From Citrus sinensis (taxonomy: Eukaryota > Streptophyta > Magnoliopsida > Sapindales > Rutaceae): a stretch of 64,000 bases of DNA. The position numbers and the translations under genes were made by a program. This document shows positions 9,736-22,760 of the stretch, one piece after another. The stretch lies in the NCBI RefSeq assembly GCF_022201045.2, contig NC_068561.1, positions 22,946,501 through 23,010,500 of the forward strand, written 5' to 3'. Position 1 is the stretch's first letter. Each line of letters begins with the position of its first letter. The notes beneath the pieces were generated by a model that had not been told where the DNA came from, searched no databases, and worked only from the letters and a program-made list of their open reading frames with translations.

Positions 9736-11129
9736 GATCGATGCTGATATTACTGAGGGGAGAGAATGGCTAAACTATTTAATATTTATAGATTTTAGTT
9801 TCCGTTTAGGATATGGTTATTGTTTCCCTATGTCATAAGGAGAATGGCATTTATTGTTACTAATGTTTTCTCATACTTATTACCCAAGTCTCTTATAGAT
9901 TTTACTTTCCGTTTAAGACATGGTTTCAAGTTTCCTAATGTGATTTCAAAATTAGGTTTCCTAAACTATATCATTTCCTTTGTTTTAGGGAAAATGACAA
10001 ATACGATCCTAACATTTCTCATATTTATTACTTAAGTTTCTTATTTTTCTTAATTATTTATTATACCCCCAGTTGCTATCTTAATTTTAACGGCAATCTA
10101 ACATGATATGTTTATCAAAATATAGGAATGATTTTCTATTTTTTTAAACGTCACATTTATCTTTTTTCAGAGAAATTCAAACATTTAAAATTATGAAGTC
10201 ATAGGTGTGATATGGGAAATAATAAAATAGATTGAAGTTAAAAAAATAAAAATATTAGAGACCTAATGGTGAGTGCCCCTGCTAGAAGAAGAGACATTAA
10301 AGATGATAATTAATTCTTCTCCATGTTCCTAGATATGCTGTTCATGGCAATACGGAAAGAGTTAGGGTTATCTACTTATTTAATAATTAAAATATAAATA
10401 TATAAATGGGCCTAATAAGACAAGCACCGGGGGCCGAAACCCATCTTTTGCAAACCTGGCCCAGGGTCAGGCTTTTGGAACAAAACTTCTACGGCCCAAT
10501 TTTCATTTTATTTTCTTTTTTTTGTAAATTACAGTTTTTTTATTTTTATTTAATGTTTACACGCACATGCACTGAAGATAATATTTGTGACGGTAGAGGT
10601 GTAATATGAATTTTATCGGTTTTTTTTTCTTCCTTTGAGCCGCTTAACCAAATCCCAATGCTTAAAATGTCTGCCGCCTTATATAATTTCAATTATTGTG
10701 CGGTAAATATATATTGTTAGTTATGATTTATGAAATAAATGTCGACTTTTAGGAAAGGGGAGATGAGGTGCGGTGTATGTATGGCCGTCGCTAGCACAAA
10801 TTTTGAGTGTATGGATGGATAAACCGACTTGGGCCTTCACATGATTATGGAGTTATGATTACAGTAAAAGACAAGAAACAGAACACAAAACTTGAAAAAA
10901 ATACCGTAATCTACCCACGTTTTACCAGTCGGGACGGAACAGGAGTCTTAACATATGATATTTTATTGTATGCAGCACAATGACAGAACAGAACCAGCTT
11001 AATGAAAAAGCCAGAGAGAGCGAAGAGTACTTGAGTTTCCTTTTGGCTCTTTCGCTACTTTCCCTCATTTCCCCGTTTCCTTTTCCCCATTCGTAACCTC
11101 AGATTCAGTCTCTGCATCAGTTTTCCCAA
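9736..11129. other. Intergenic: CAF1 upstream and ARL8 5' region
   Basis: Divergent spacer. Next to CAF1 it is AT-rich, with short internal direct repeats (TTATAGATTTTACTTTCCGTTTA-type text around 9785-9920). Next to ARL8 (about 10990-11129) it turns pyrimidine-rich, consistent with a 5' leader. ORFs at 9820-10035 and 10406-10609 show no family resemblance. Confidence 0.5.
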
Positions 11130-13170
11130 ATGGGTTTTCTCGATTCTATTCTCAATTGGCTCCGCAGGTACTAATTTTTTTTTTTTTTTGGTTCTTCCAC
11201 GTTTTTACTGTTATTTCGTGATTTTAGCCTAGTGCTTACTGAGTTCAATTTTATCGTTATTTCGTGGTTTTAGTTTATCGCTTGTATTTTAAATTATTTT
11301 AGGCCTTGGGCTCGCTTTCTTGAACAATAAAATTTGGCAAAAGAAGAAAAACAAAAAAGTTTAGAATTTGAATACAATTTAATTCTGGTTAGGAGTTTGG
11401 TGTTCGGAATTTGGTTAATTCATCAGATTGTATGTTTGAAAATGGAGCTGCATGGTAACTGGAAGAACTTGTAGGATTGGTTACGGAAGTATAGTTGGCA
11501 TCTGTACCACTTTTACTAGCACGTCTTGTTTTGTTGGATGGGTTTAATTTCGTAGAATGCTTTTCTTTTGATTTGCCTTTGGTACTATTGTTTGTAAATT
11601 AATATCTGTTACCTTAAAGATGCACATTTATTATGATACTCTCTTTGATATATTCTCACAATTGGAAGACCAGTGATGCGAATCTGGTTGCAAAATCTGT
11701 TTAGTTCCAATTTGGACTGAAGTTGTTGATGTTCCTGAAATTGTCTCTGTGATGGTTAACAATTATTTAATTATTTTAGTTACAATTATTGCCTTTTGTC
11801 TCTCCTGGGGCAAATGATGTTATTACTAAATATGCTATCGAGAAAATACATGCTCTTTTGTTGAGATGCTTTTGTTAGGGTAAATTTTAGATTCCAATAA
11901 CTACATCTGTTTGTCTACCTTTCCATAAAGGCAATACAGGAAAGTCACGAGTGTTCATAACCGATTGTCATGTTTACTGAATTAAACCCTTTTCTAAATC
12001 CGTTTGTTTACTGAATGGAAAGCTAATTTTTCCATATCTAAACCCTTTTCTGCTCCTGATCATGTATTTGCATATCAGCTTATTCTTTAAACAGGAAATG
12101 GAACTTTCTCTCATAGGCCTTCAGAATGCAGGAAAGACGTCTCTTGTTAATGCCATTGCTGTGAGTGATGCTTTGGTTGCATTTACTTTCTGGTCTAGTT
12201 GGTTGTACATGTCAGTGCTTTTCGCTCCTAACATAATTCCTTTAATTTTACCAGACAGGAGGATATAGTGAAGACATGATTCCAACTGTAGGTTTCTTTT
12301 ACCTAAGAAATTCCAATTTTGCAATTTATGATAATTAGAGCATATCTTAGGAGTTTCTTCAAATTCTTAAAATCAGGTCGGTTTTAATATGCGGAAAGTT
12401 ACAAAGGGAAATGTTACAATAAAGCTCTGGGACCTTGGAGGTCAACGGAGGTTTCGTACTATGTGGGAGCGTTATTGTCGTGGGGTTTCTGCAATCTTGT
12501 AATACCTCTCAGTCTCTTCATTCTCTCTTACATATCATATAACTCATTGCCTTTTTTGTGAGCTGGTTTCAGTGTTTGCATGCCTGTACATTATCTTGAT
12601 CCTAGGATAAAAGAAAATTGGAATCTTACCTAAAGCATTTTAAGTCTACAGTTTTAGGAATAAAGGGCTTGTTAATTCCCTTTATTCAGCTAAGAAGTGG
12701 GAGCTGTTGTGAATTATGTTTGATATATTTATTAGTCAGGTGTTTCAAATAGATTCACCATATTGTGCCTCCTTTTGATGGATGCAAAGACAGATATGTA
12801 GTCGATGCCGCTGATAGAGACAGTGTTCCTATAGCTCGGAGTGAATTGCATGAGCTTCTGATGAAACCTTCCTTGAGTGGAATCCCTTTGCTTGTTCTTG
12901 GCAACAAAATCGACAAGTCAGAAGCTCTTTCTAAGCAAGCTTTAGTGGATCAACTGTAAGTTTAGGACACTTTTCTAGAAAGTATTACCTTGATATCTAA
13001 TTTTATAATTAATTTCTTGAGTAATTTGGTTGTATCTTTTTGGTGTTTACAGAGGCCTTGAATCAATTACTGATAGAGAGGTGTGCTGCTACATGATATC
13101 ATGCAAGGACTCTATAAACATAGATGCTGTCATTGATTGGCTTATCAAGCACTCTAAAACTGCCAAATAA
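11130..13170 (+). CDS. ARL8: ARL8-type ADP-ribosylation factor-like GTPase
   Basis: Six exons join in frame: 11130-11167, 12079-12160, 12255-12287, 12377-12498, 12794-12955 and 13053-13170, giving 184 aa, the usual ARL8 length. All introns are GT-AG. The protein starts [19 protein letters not shown], the ARL8 amphipathic helix. The P-loop is GLQNAGKT, switch II has WDLGGQ, and the guanine-specificity motif is NKID. ARL8 proteins are membrane-associated small GTPases; in animals they act on lysosome positioning, in plants on vacuole/endosome-related traffic and as host factors for tobamovirus replication. Exon 1 encodes only the first 12 codons plus two bases. The ATG was chosen because the family's N-terminal helix starts there. 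The 3' UTR probably runs to about 13500. Confidence 0.96.
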
Positions 13171-13944
13171 GCAAGCTTCAATGCTATTCGACTTTTATTT
13201 TCCTGAAGAATGATCGAGGCAAAGGACCGAAACAGTAAAGTAGAACAGGTGAAAGAAAACTTCCCCAGTGGGGTTTGTCCACCCTATATGGTTTTATTAT
13301 GCTCCAAATGTTTTGTGCAGAGATGGAACAATCTAGGAAAATCTTTCATGCGTTTGTTTCTTTTATTCGTTTCCCTTCGCATTTTATGTGGGTCGCAATC
13401 CACTTATATACTTTGTTGTATATTACACAATAATTATGTACCTGCAACCGGCATATTTGAGAAAATTGGAGGCAAATGCCAAAACTTAGGTCATGTTGAG
13501 AACTGATTAGATCTAGGCGTTTGCTTCTATCACCTCTGATTTTGTTGATGCTTGCATTTGATGTGATTGGTGTTCAATTACAGCATACGAAATGACTTCC
13601 CAGTTTTTGATGTCTTGCGGTATGTTTTCCTCTTTCCTTTCAGCAGTTTGACCAAGAAGCATGTCCAAAGTTTTGCTGCCATCTCCGTTGGTGACTATTT
13701 ACTAAAGTGGTATGGGCGACGTAGTCACAATTTCTATTAAGAAGATCAAGTGAAATGAAATAAAACTTACGTGTACTATTAATCATTTACTTATTAACTT
13801 TATGACTTGAGACGTCTTACTCGATTGGTGGCCATCCTGAAGAAAAATTAGAAGCTATCTTTATTACAATCGAATGTAAATTAACCTCTTGACCACAACT
13901 TCTAAAGAGGTTAATACTGAACCAAAAATAATCGGCATTTCTGG
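13171..13944 (+). other. ARL8 3' region and spacer
   Basis: The first 300-400 bp are the likely 3' UTR of ARL8. A 98-codon ORF at 13210-13506 lies in this UTR and resembles no family. The remainder is AT-rich spacer up to the first BAHD fragment. Confidence 0.5.
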
Positions 13945-14132
13945 TAACTCGCGCGGGAAAGATAGAGCTGATATCATAATTAATTAATTAATCGTCACGT
14001 GCTTATAATCATTTTCAGCAACACGAGCAAGTATAGGGCCAGGTTTCAAGAAAGCTTGCCGCCGTGGCTGCATCAGCTATTTTATGATAAAAGCAAAAAG
14101 CAATTGCCATCCCAGGGCAACTGAACTAATTA
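13945..14132 (-). pseudogene. BAHD acyltransferase fragment A
   Basis: The minus strand contains MAIAFCFYHKIADAATAASF, the BAHD catalytic HxxxD block (here HKIAD). It duplicates the corresponding part of the larger remnant at 14133-14880, with which it is in tandem, and is surrounded by stops. BAHD enzymes transfer acyl groups from acyl-CoA to alcohols or amines. This piece is too short to be functional. Confidence 0.75.
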
Positions 14133-14880
14133 TTGCCCCGGACAGTTGCAAACAGAGCACCCAAAATAACAGAGGACACAACCTCAAAACGTGTTGGACG
14201 ATCCAAACATGACGACTCCATCTCCTTGACAATCTTTTGTCTCCTTCTCCTTGACAATATTTTGTCTAGTAAATCTCGCCCAGCAAAGATAGAGTTGATA
14301 TCATAATGAGCCATCGTCGAGTCGTCCCTGTGCTTCTTATTAAAATCATTATCACGACTGCAACTGCAAGCAAATAAACCCCAGGTTTTAAGAAAGTTAG
14401 CCGCTGTAGCTGCATCAGCAAGTTTATGATTAAAGCAAATACCCATCGCCATTCCACCACAACTGAAGTAATTGGCTCGCGACGATTAGGTTGTGATCAG
14501 CTGGGTCGGGCGAATATAATGAAAACTTGGTTCTTTTATTACTTGAGACATGTCGCAGCAGCGGGCTAGGCGGGTTTCAACAAAGGTGACACCAAGATCG
14601 TCACAATCAACAAAAAGATTGTCTTTGATTTTTCCTGCAAGAGGATAGAAGTGGGTTAATAAGTGATTTTTTGAGATGATCAGCAGATGCTTCCTCCGGT
14701 AAAAGAGAACGATGGAGACGTAAGCACCAGAACCTAGCAGATCTAGTAATGAAAGCTTATAGATCCTTTAGTGGTCAGGGGCTGAAGAAGATGGTTTTAT
14801 TATTTCTGTAAAACTGAAAGTGATAATGAGATCCATTTCTGCAAGTGATGATATCGACTTTGCATGAAGGCAAAAATGTG
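14133..14880 (-). pseudogene. BAHD acyltransferase remnant B (N-terminal half)
   Basis: Read on the minus strand from about 14870, successive frames give BAHD N-terminal text (IIKPSSP, a HLRxYKLSLLD-like stretch, GAYVSIVLFY), then AGKIKDNLFVDCDDLGVTFV, then the catalytic block GICFNHKLADAATAANF (HxxxD = HKLAD), then SSCLDRPTRFEVVSSVILGA. These blocks are the correct family order (vinorine-synthase-like clade), but they lie in different frames with stops between them and the C-terminal half with the DFGWG motif is absent. A clear pseudogene. The longest surviving frame is 108 codons (14126-14452). Confidence 0.85.
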
Positions 14881-15239
14881 AGAGCTCATATAGGCAGGAG
14901 GTGATGTAAACGCATGAATGAATAATTAAGAAGTTAATGCATGTTTACTTTCAAACCATAAAACGGGCATTTATTTATTTATGGGTTTTTGTAAAATAAC
15001 AAGCTTAGGTTTCAAGGTTTCAAGTATAAGATAACAGTAATAACAGCTAAAGGGAACAGAAAATGCTTGTCAAACCTATGATGTATAATAAACGTTGCAA
15101 AGGGCATTTATTTATTTTACTTTTACTTTTGAGCTGTCGTTTCATGCATGGCACTTCAAGGATAATGTCCCTTTTTTTTTTTTTTTTGAAATTACTAATA
15201 TGTATTGTGATTTCATGAATACGGAAGGATTATTAATTC

Positions 15240-15600
15240 CCATCTACGAAAAATTAAACTCAAACTGTAGCTCTCACAATGTGAAGAACTGCACCCCCAC
15301 CACTCGGCATGAGGACAGTGACTTTGATGATGATCCAACCCAGAGCTTATATACTGGCATTTGGCAGAGATAAAAATAAGATCGGCATGCTTATTGGACC
15401 AAAGGGCAAACACATGAGGCCCAAAATCTGGCCCAAATTACTTGCATCCGCCAAGTCTTGCTGTCTGATGGCAGTGAAGCTCTTTTATGATGAAAGCGAA
15501 TACCAATTGCCATCCCACCGCGATTGGGCTAATTTTAGCCCTCGACAGTTCAATTGTGCTCTCGACCTTTTATTGGGGCTAGATTCGTTTCCACTGGATA
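15240..15600 (-). pseudogene. BAHD acyltransferase fragment C
   Basis: Minus-strand sequence around 15480-15540 (GGGATGGCAATTGGTATTCG) matches the GMAIGI block preceding the BAHD catalytic motif of fragments A and B. The HKxAD codons themselves are scrambled by changes, and frames are broken throughout. Boundaries are approximate. A third relic of the same family within 2 kb. Confidence 0.5.
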
Positions 15601-15611
15601 TTTTAATTTGA

Positions 15612-17561
15612 AAATGCTCATCTTTTGAAGAGTCCATCTGAGTTCTCATAGTTTCAAAGCCCATCATTGAATATGTTACATTCTGATCAAATGTGATTCA
15701 TATAAGTCTAGTTGTGTCCCTAAACACTAAAGGATGCGTTGGAGTAAGGGCAATACTGGAAATAAAAGGGGTATGCAATAGAAATAGGGTCTCATGAGAT
15801 AAATTCTGGGGTTTCGAAGATTTATGAAGAGGGTGTTTTTAAAAATAAAAAGGGTGAACTTAAACTTTTATATGCCCAGAGCTATAAAGTAGAAGCTCTT
15901 CGGTGAGAGGACTTTCCTACTGTCATTGTATGTTGCAGCCAGGCCCATATTTATGTCTCTCCACATGCCAGCCTATTTTAAGGAAATCATTGTCCTAATT
16001 AGTGTACAAAACGTACCCTTTATTTTTTAATCCGAGTTTAATATTTGTCAAAATGTTGTTAGAAAGCTGATGAGCATTTATTTATTTTTTGTTTGTTGGT
16101 ATAAATCATGGCAGCGACTAAACATCCATTAGACCTCTTTGTCGTTTACTGGTTTACAGGTTAACCCCATTATTCTTTTTAAAAAGTAAAAGTGTGTGTG
16201 TGTGTGTGTAATTTATTAAAAATAGACATATTATCTAGCATTATGTCTTCCACTATCAAAAATTGAAATATTTAGCAATATGTTGATAAGTAATCATTAA
16301 TGTATCGGTACTATAATTCTTAATCTTTTAGCTTCTCTGTATCAATTGGGAAAGGGACTCATATCCAACTGTATCTGACCTGAATTAGAAAAGCTTTAGA
16401 TGCAAAGTTCTCAATGGCCCTACTTCTGATACCAACTTAAAAACACTCTTTCAACAAATTAATTAATTTTTTGCACCACAAGCAAAAGCTAAAGAAGAAA
16501 TATATATTCTTCACTAAGCAACTTAAGTTATACAACTCAGTTTCAACAAATCAAAGTTGCATCCAAAGCAAAAGCAGTCTTATCAAGATTTAATTAAGAG
16601 CTTTTCTGATCTGACCATCCAACAGCTACTCCACAGAAGCAGATGGTCTAATTTACTGTTAAAAAAAAAAAAAGGGTAGAAATAATAGGGATTCTGTAAT
16701 TTATTTGTTCTGTAAAAGAGGTCAAAATGGAGAAAAAGAATAAGCGTGCATGTATTCTCGGCATTTTAAGAAAATGCAGAACCCTGAGGCCCAAAAATAC
16801 CATGTGCTGAAGATGATGACTCGGCCCTTTTTTTACTTCTTTTATTCTTTGTTTTTTCCCCTTTCTTTCTCCAGGTCATAATGCGTCACCGACACTGACA
16901 TGGAGATGAATATATTCTTGTCTTGCATACTAATGCTCATTATGTTGGAATAAAATCTCTTTCAAATTGAGAGGTTTCACAGTCAAATTTGTCACGAAAA
17001 ACTTGTTTACCGCGAAAATGATCCTGATGTTCTGGTATTATTTATGAATAATACATAGAAAAGAAAAGATTTCAAGTCATTTTCAATGTCAAACTTAACT
17101 GAAAATTATAGACAAGACTTTGATCATGTTGCTTCAATCTTAATTCAACGGAAGAAGGCAACTGAAATGAAAGCGCGATGAAAGAGATGCCAAGGCATAT
17201 AGTTTATGACCAATTTCAATGGTCTCGAAATCAGCGTATTATAGTTGAATGAACAACAAAGAGCAAATGGATATACACACGGCAAAGTAAAAACACTAGT
17301 ATCGAGATCCCCATCCTACTGCATACAACATAGAAAGTAAAAGTTATAGGGGAATATAAAAATGATGCTACGAGAAAGAATAAAGAGAAACAAAGGGTAC
17401 AAGAGGTTCGGTCTCTTAAAAGAGGATGAATCCATGAATTAACAAACAATTAAAGAACTAGATTAAGCATGATAAAAATGGGATAACAAATGAAAGATTG
17501 CTCATCTTCTTCAGGCCATTACTGAAGGTGAAGGCTCACAGTAATCGATTGAATAAGCTGA
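15612..17561. other. Intergenic with (GT)n microsatellite
   Basis: AT-rich. A GT dinucleotide run lies at 16192-16209. The last few hundred bases are the probable 3' UTR of the receptor-like kinase. No gene is supported. Confidence 0.5.
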
Positions 17562-20159
17562 CTAGGAAGACCCGTTTTCCAAATCGTGGGCTTGTCCTTG
17601 TTGTAAGCTAGACCGGCAGATTTCTTCAATTTGGCTTGTCACTTCTGCCATGGAAGGGCGGTTGTCGGGATATTGAGCGGTGCAATTAATGGCAAGCTGT
17701 AAGAGTTGAACCATCTCCTCCTCAACATTTTGGTATCTGAGAAGCTCGAGGTCAAAAACCTCGGCAGTCCACTCTTCTTTTACAACAGATTGGACCCATC
17801 TTGGGAGGTCCACTCCTTCCTCGTTCAGCAAGGCTTGTGTAGGTGCCTTGCCTGTAAGCAATTCCAGAAGCAAAACACCAAAGCTGTAGACATCTGCTTT
17901 TTGGGATACCTTGCGAGCATCTGTCACCTCTGGGGCACGGTAGCCATCAATTCTGTTGGGGGTGGATGAGGGACTCGCAAGATGAGCAAGGCCAAAATCA
18001 GAAATTCGAGCTTCATAGGATTTAGATAGGAGGATATTCGATGACTTAATGTTTCCATGAGAGTTTGCAGGACCCTTTGAATGGAGGTATGCAATCGCTC
18101 GTGATGCTCCAAGAGCAAGGCCAGACCTGGTTTCCCAATTTAATGGAGTCCTACCGGCTCCCCTGTTTCCTGTAGTTAGAAAATAACAAACCAAAATGAT
18201 CTCGAAGAAAGAGCCAAACATGTTAATACGCCCACATTGGAGTTTCTGGTGCAAATAAGCTGAATTACAAATTTAGTTGGCCGGTCATCAAAATTAGTAA
18301 TTAAATGTCCATGTAGATTCTGAATGTAGGTACACTCGAGATTTATACATTTTACAGTTTACATTTCCTCTGGGCATGATATAATTAGCAAGTAAGGACG
18401 AAACATGCTTCCATGTCAGAGATGTCATCATATTGTTTTCTTAAGAAAAGTTGGTCATATTATGGGCACACATAACAAGTAAATAGAACAAACTACAAAC
18501 GTCAATCTCTGATCAGAAAATACACAGAAGTTAGCCGTCGATGCAGTCTTTTAATTTTTTCAGTTGAATCCAAATTCGTATAAAATTTCAAAACTTTAGT
18601 GGAAAACAAAAAAAAAATGAATACTCAATTTAACAACATGAAACTATAGCAACAGTAATAATCTAGATCCACTGATGTATTTGAGGAAAATTATATGTCG
18701 GCATGCCCACTCTAGAATGATAATAAAATGCAGACATACTACACCTCCATCAATCAACATGACCAAGAAAGAAAGAACCAGCAATCATAGCAACAAACCA
18801 AAAGACAAAGCATAATTCAAATAAGAAGAAAAAAAAAAGGGAAAGCAAAGAGATATAAAGGTGCTCACCATGCAAAAGTGCAGATAAGCTTCCCATGGGC
18901 ATGTAATCATGAACAAGAAGCTTTTCATCTCTGCTGTAATAATAAGCCCGCAATGGGACCAAATTCTCATGATCCATAGATCCCACCACCTCCATCTTCT
19001 CCCTAAATTCCTTCTCCGACACCGTCACATCCTTCAACCTCTTAACAGCCACCACAATCCCCATTTCCAAAGTGGCCTTGTAGGCTGTTCCAAAAGTACC
19101 CTTCCCCAAGACCTCAGCCGATGCCCTTAACAAATCTTCCAAATCAAACGCCCTATCTCCCTTCCCAAAAAACACCAAATTCTTCACCCCACTACCCTTA
19201 GATTCCCCCTTCACTACTCCAGATAAATCAGAACTTGTATTCTCACCATCTCCTGCGCCCTTTTCGCGGGGAATCTCAATCTCAGTTTGCTTTGCTGTTG
19301 CTGTTGCTGTTGCTGCTGGGGCGACATCTTTTGAACTCCTTTGCCTATCTCTCTTCCTTCTACACAAACCGATTAAAAGAACTAAAATAATCAAAAGTCC
19401 AATCACAGATCCAATAACAATTCCGGCAATTGCTCCACCAGACAAATTACTCCCATCATCATCATCATCATCACCACCACCATTACATGAAACCAATGGC
19501 TTCCCACAAAGTGAATTTCCTTCAAAAGCACTACTAGGCAAACGAGCAAACCGTTTAGGGATCGACCCATTCAACTTATTAAACGAAACATTAAATTGCG
19601 CAAGTGATGAGAAGGCCCCCAGGTCAGGAATAGACCCAGTTAACTGATTCTCTTGCAAATAAAGAGTCCCTAATCTTGTCAATTTATTAAAATCAGCAGA
19701 AATCGTACCAGAAAAATTGTTCTTTGCCAAGTTGAGACGAATCAAGTTCCCTAGACTGAACAAGAGCCCCGGAATTTCACCACTAAACAAGTTCCCTTGT
19801 AAGTACAAGTTTCTCAGATTTGAAAGCTTAGCAAAATCCGAAGGGATAGTCCCCCGAAGAGCGTTGAAACGGAGAGATACAGTGTGCAGCTCAGTGAGAT
19901 TGCCAATGGCGATGGGCAGCTGGCCGGATAAGCCCATGCCGGGGAATCTTAACATGGTGACTCGTTCACCCGTGCAAAAAACACCAACCCATTTGCATGG
20001 ACCGTCCGTAAGATTCCACAACAGGGTCCGGCCGCCAATTGCTTTACGGAGAGTGAGTAAAGCTGCCCTGTCCGAAGCTAGATCTGAATCCACCCTCGAG
20101 AAAATTGTAACGGCCAAAATACCAAGGATTGTAACCACCCATTGTGATAAAGGTTTCAT
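17562..20159 (-). CDS. LRR receptor-like kinase, RLK902/RKL1 type (atypical kinase)
   Basis: Two exons, 20159-18869 and 18169-17562, join in phase (CAT-G / GA-AAC) to give 632 aa. Order: signal peptide (about 1-25), LRR N-cap with the CKWVGVFC cysteines, four to five LRRs (about 68-200), an acidic DDDDDD run, a transmembrane helix (about 241-265) with CRRKR stop-transfer, a Thr/Ala repeat (ATATATAK), then the kinase domain. The P-loop is GKGTFG and the ATP-binding Lys is K373 (VAVKRL). The catalytic loop reads HGN (468-470) instead of HRD, losing the catalytic Asp, while DFG (488-490) is kept. LRR-III receptors of this group are typically annotated as probable inactive kinases acting in plasma-membrane signalling. 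The intron sits in the kinase domain, as usual for the family. The ATG precedes a hydrophobic signal sequence. Confidence 0.95.
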
Positions 20160-22110
20160 TTTTGATAATAAAAATGAAACCTTCTATGTTGTTGACAGTA
20201 TGGTAATGAAAACTTTTGAACCGCTAGCAACAAAAAAAGAGGAGGCCAGACACAGCTGAAGACTTTAAGTTCTCGTTGTGTGTGTAATAATAACAATAAA
20301 ACAAAGAAAGGCTACAGGGCATAGGCTCTGTGGGAAGGGTATGAAGCTTCGGTTGAGTTGGCTAGTGATGTGGCGTGTGTTATGTTCTGTTTTTGGTTCT
20401 GTGTTGTGGGAGAGCAGGTGATACAGTGTTTTGATGCGTGGTTTAAGGGAGTGAGCTCTCTGTTTTGCTTGGGTAAATTAGTAATTTACGGAAGCTGTCT
20501 AAAAAGGACATAAACGAAGGTTCGGGGTGGACCCCGGATTTATATGTCCAATCTAAGAGTTAGAACAAACCTTTTAGAAAAAGATTTGTCATAAATTTTA
20601 GTTTTACTGATAATTAATATTATAAAAAAAAGAAAAGAAAAACAAATTTAGTTAGACCAAACTAACAATTTTTTTTTTCAATCAAAAACAATTTGATTCT
20701 GAGTAAAATTAGACTAAGTCAATAAATTTTGAGTTGTTAACGTGTGAATTATGAACGAGATTTATTGTCACAAACATATTTATTGTTTTTCAAAAATATG
20801 TTATGCAATAAATATAAATTATCGTGTGAGGTAATGAGATCACAAGACTTTTATTTTTTAACGTGTGCGTTATAAGTTATATAGATGCTTATTGAAATCG
20901 CTATTTATAACTTTTTTGGAAGTAAACTCTAATTACCAAGTTTTTTTTTTTTTTTTTGAAGAAAAAATGTAGTAACAACAATAGAAACCACACAATAAGC
21001 AGCCAAGGGGCACTGGGCCTATTGTTGTTACCAGGTCAAATACTTTTCACAACCATTCGAATGGCATTATTTTTCTTATAAATAATGTTCCCAATTTAAA
21101 ATTATTTTATGCCTGGGGTTCCCCATACGGCATACATAATCAAACCTCTGATAAATGCGTTAAATATTATACGGTTAGTAAAATTTAATTCGCTACCGAC
21201 ACACCGCTCACTCTTTCTTCCAATACTCCTCGAAATGTTGCTCTGTTTAAAGTAGCCATTGAAGCCGTGCATGGAATCATTTGGAAAGGCGATATATGCA
21301 ATTTTTTAAAATTTGCAACTTGTCTTTGCTTAGTTGTCTTTCTTTATGATGTTGGTTCATCCCAATTTTATATTTTTTAGCTTCAAGATCTGTGCGAAAT
21401 CCACATTTTAGGCTTTTTCCCCTTAAAACCACTTGACCACTTTGTTGAAGATTGGTAATCGCAAATTTCGTTGCTAATTTTCTTAAAGTAAAACTTTCAT
21501 TCCTTAGGTTGTGATTAAGATACATCAATAATAATCCGTTTAATTTTATTCAATAATCTAATATGTTAAAAAAATCTATAGCGTAAGTTAAAGAAAATTT
21601 TTAATAAATGTTAAGTAAATTTAACTTGTGCAAAAGGCCTTTAAAAATAAACAACAACAAAACGTAGGTTCGAATTATGAATATAAACATACTAATAAAA
21701 GTATGTCTATAGACTATGATAATAGTTCAAAGCCACAAGTTATCTGCTGACCGTTCATGCATTACCTGAAAGTGTCAAAGGACTTTTTTTTTTTCTATAA
21801 AATTTGAATTTTATGATAGTAGTTAACTATATGGATTACAAAATCAGAAAACCTTAAGTCTTCATTGTAGTCAAATATTAGTCAACTCATATTCGAATTT
21901 AGATGAAAAATATTTCTTTTGTCTATGAGTAAAAATTCACATATTCTTATAACAGGCACAAATTGCGACTGAAATCCATATTAATCTAAATAATAAATCA
22001 TATATATAAAGAAAATAATACATACCATTACAATTTATCGACAAAGTGTTATATAATATACCACAATATGATTGTTTTAAGAATAAATCTGTAATCACTT
22101 AAGTTTATGA
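20160..22110. other. Upstream region of the receptor kinase and spacer
   Basis: The first few hundred bases are the probable promoter and 5' UTR of the receptor kinase. Beyond that the DNA is AT-rich with a long T run at about 20941-20957. An 83-codon minus ORF at 21277-21528 resembles no known family and lacks context. Nothing else is supported. Confidence 0.5.
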
Positions 22111-22119
22111 AAATACCAA

Positions 22120-22751
22120 GGGTAAAAGCTCGTTTAGTCCCTATATTTTGAAGTTAGTACCCGTTTAGTCCCTATATTTTTAAAAATACCTCAAACCATC
22201 CCTACCATTAAATTATTGACACTTTTGCCATTATCTTTTGTTCCTTTTAACTTATTTTTATAATATTGCCCTATTATAATAATTTTTTAGACATTATTAA
22301 AAAGAAAAAAATAACCCTATTATAATAATTTTTTTAGACATTATTAAAAAGAAAAAAATAAATTACCACTTTAACACCAAAAAATAAAATAAAATAAAAA
22401 AATATATATTAATTTTTGTAGAACACACTCTTGAGTTAAAATATTAATTTTTCTAAAAAAATTGATAATGTAATTTTTTACGATATTAATTTTTTAGACA
22501 TACGTAAGCTTCCACAAAAATTAATATATACTTTTTTTTTTTGAGTTTAATTTGATAATTTAATTTTTTATTAATATCCAAAAAGAAACATTATTGTAAA
22601 AATGTAATATTGTAAAAGCAAGTTAAAAATAAAAAAAATAATGGCATAAGTGTCAATATTTAGTAGCAGGGATGTTTTGAGGTGTTTTTAAAAATACAGG
22701 GACTAAATGGACACTAACCTCATAATATAAGGACTAAACAAGCTTTTACCC
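22120..22751. mobile_element. MULE-type foldback MITE (632 bp)
   Basis: Ends are GGGTAAAAGCTCGTTTAGTCC and, at the right, its complement ending AGCTTTTACCC. Long inverted arms include TAGTCCCTATATTTT and a GGGATGTTTTGAGGTGTTTTT-like match. The flanks AAATACCAA (22111-22119 and 22752-22760) are a perfect 9-bp duplication, as for Mutator-like elements. A 46-bp unit is tandemly duplicated inside (22269-22314 and 22315-22361). No coding capacity. Confidence 0.88.
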
Positions 22752-22760
22752 AAATACCAA

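Noticed and set aside
13210-13506. 98-codon ORF downstream of ARL8
   Set aside because: Lies directly after the ARL8 stop in the likely 3' UTR and matches no family.
19717-20259. 180-codon plus ORF antisense to the receptor kinase
   Set aside because: Antisense shadow of the conserved LRR exon; the minus strand carries the known family.
21277-21528. 83-codon minus ORF
   Set aside because: No family, no neighbouring exons and AT-rich codon content.
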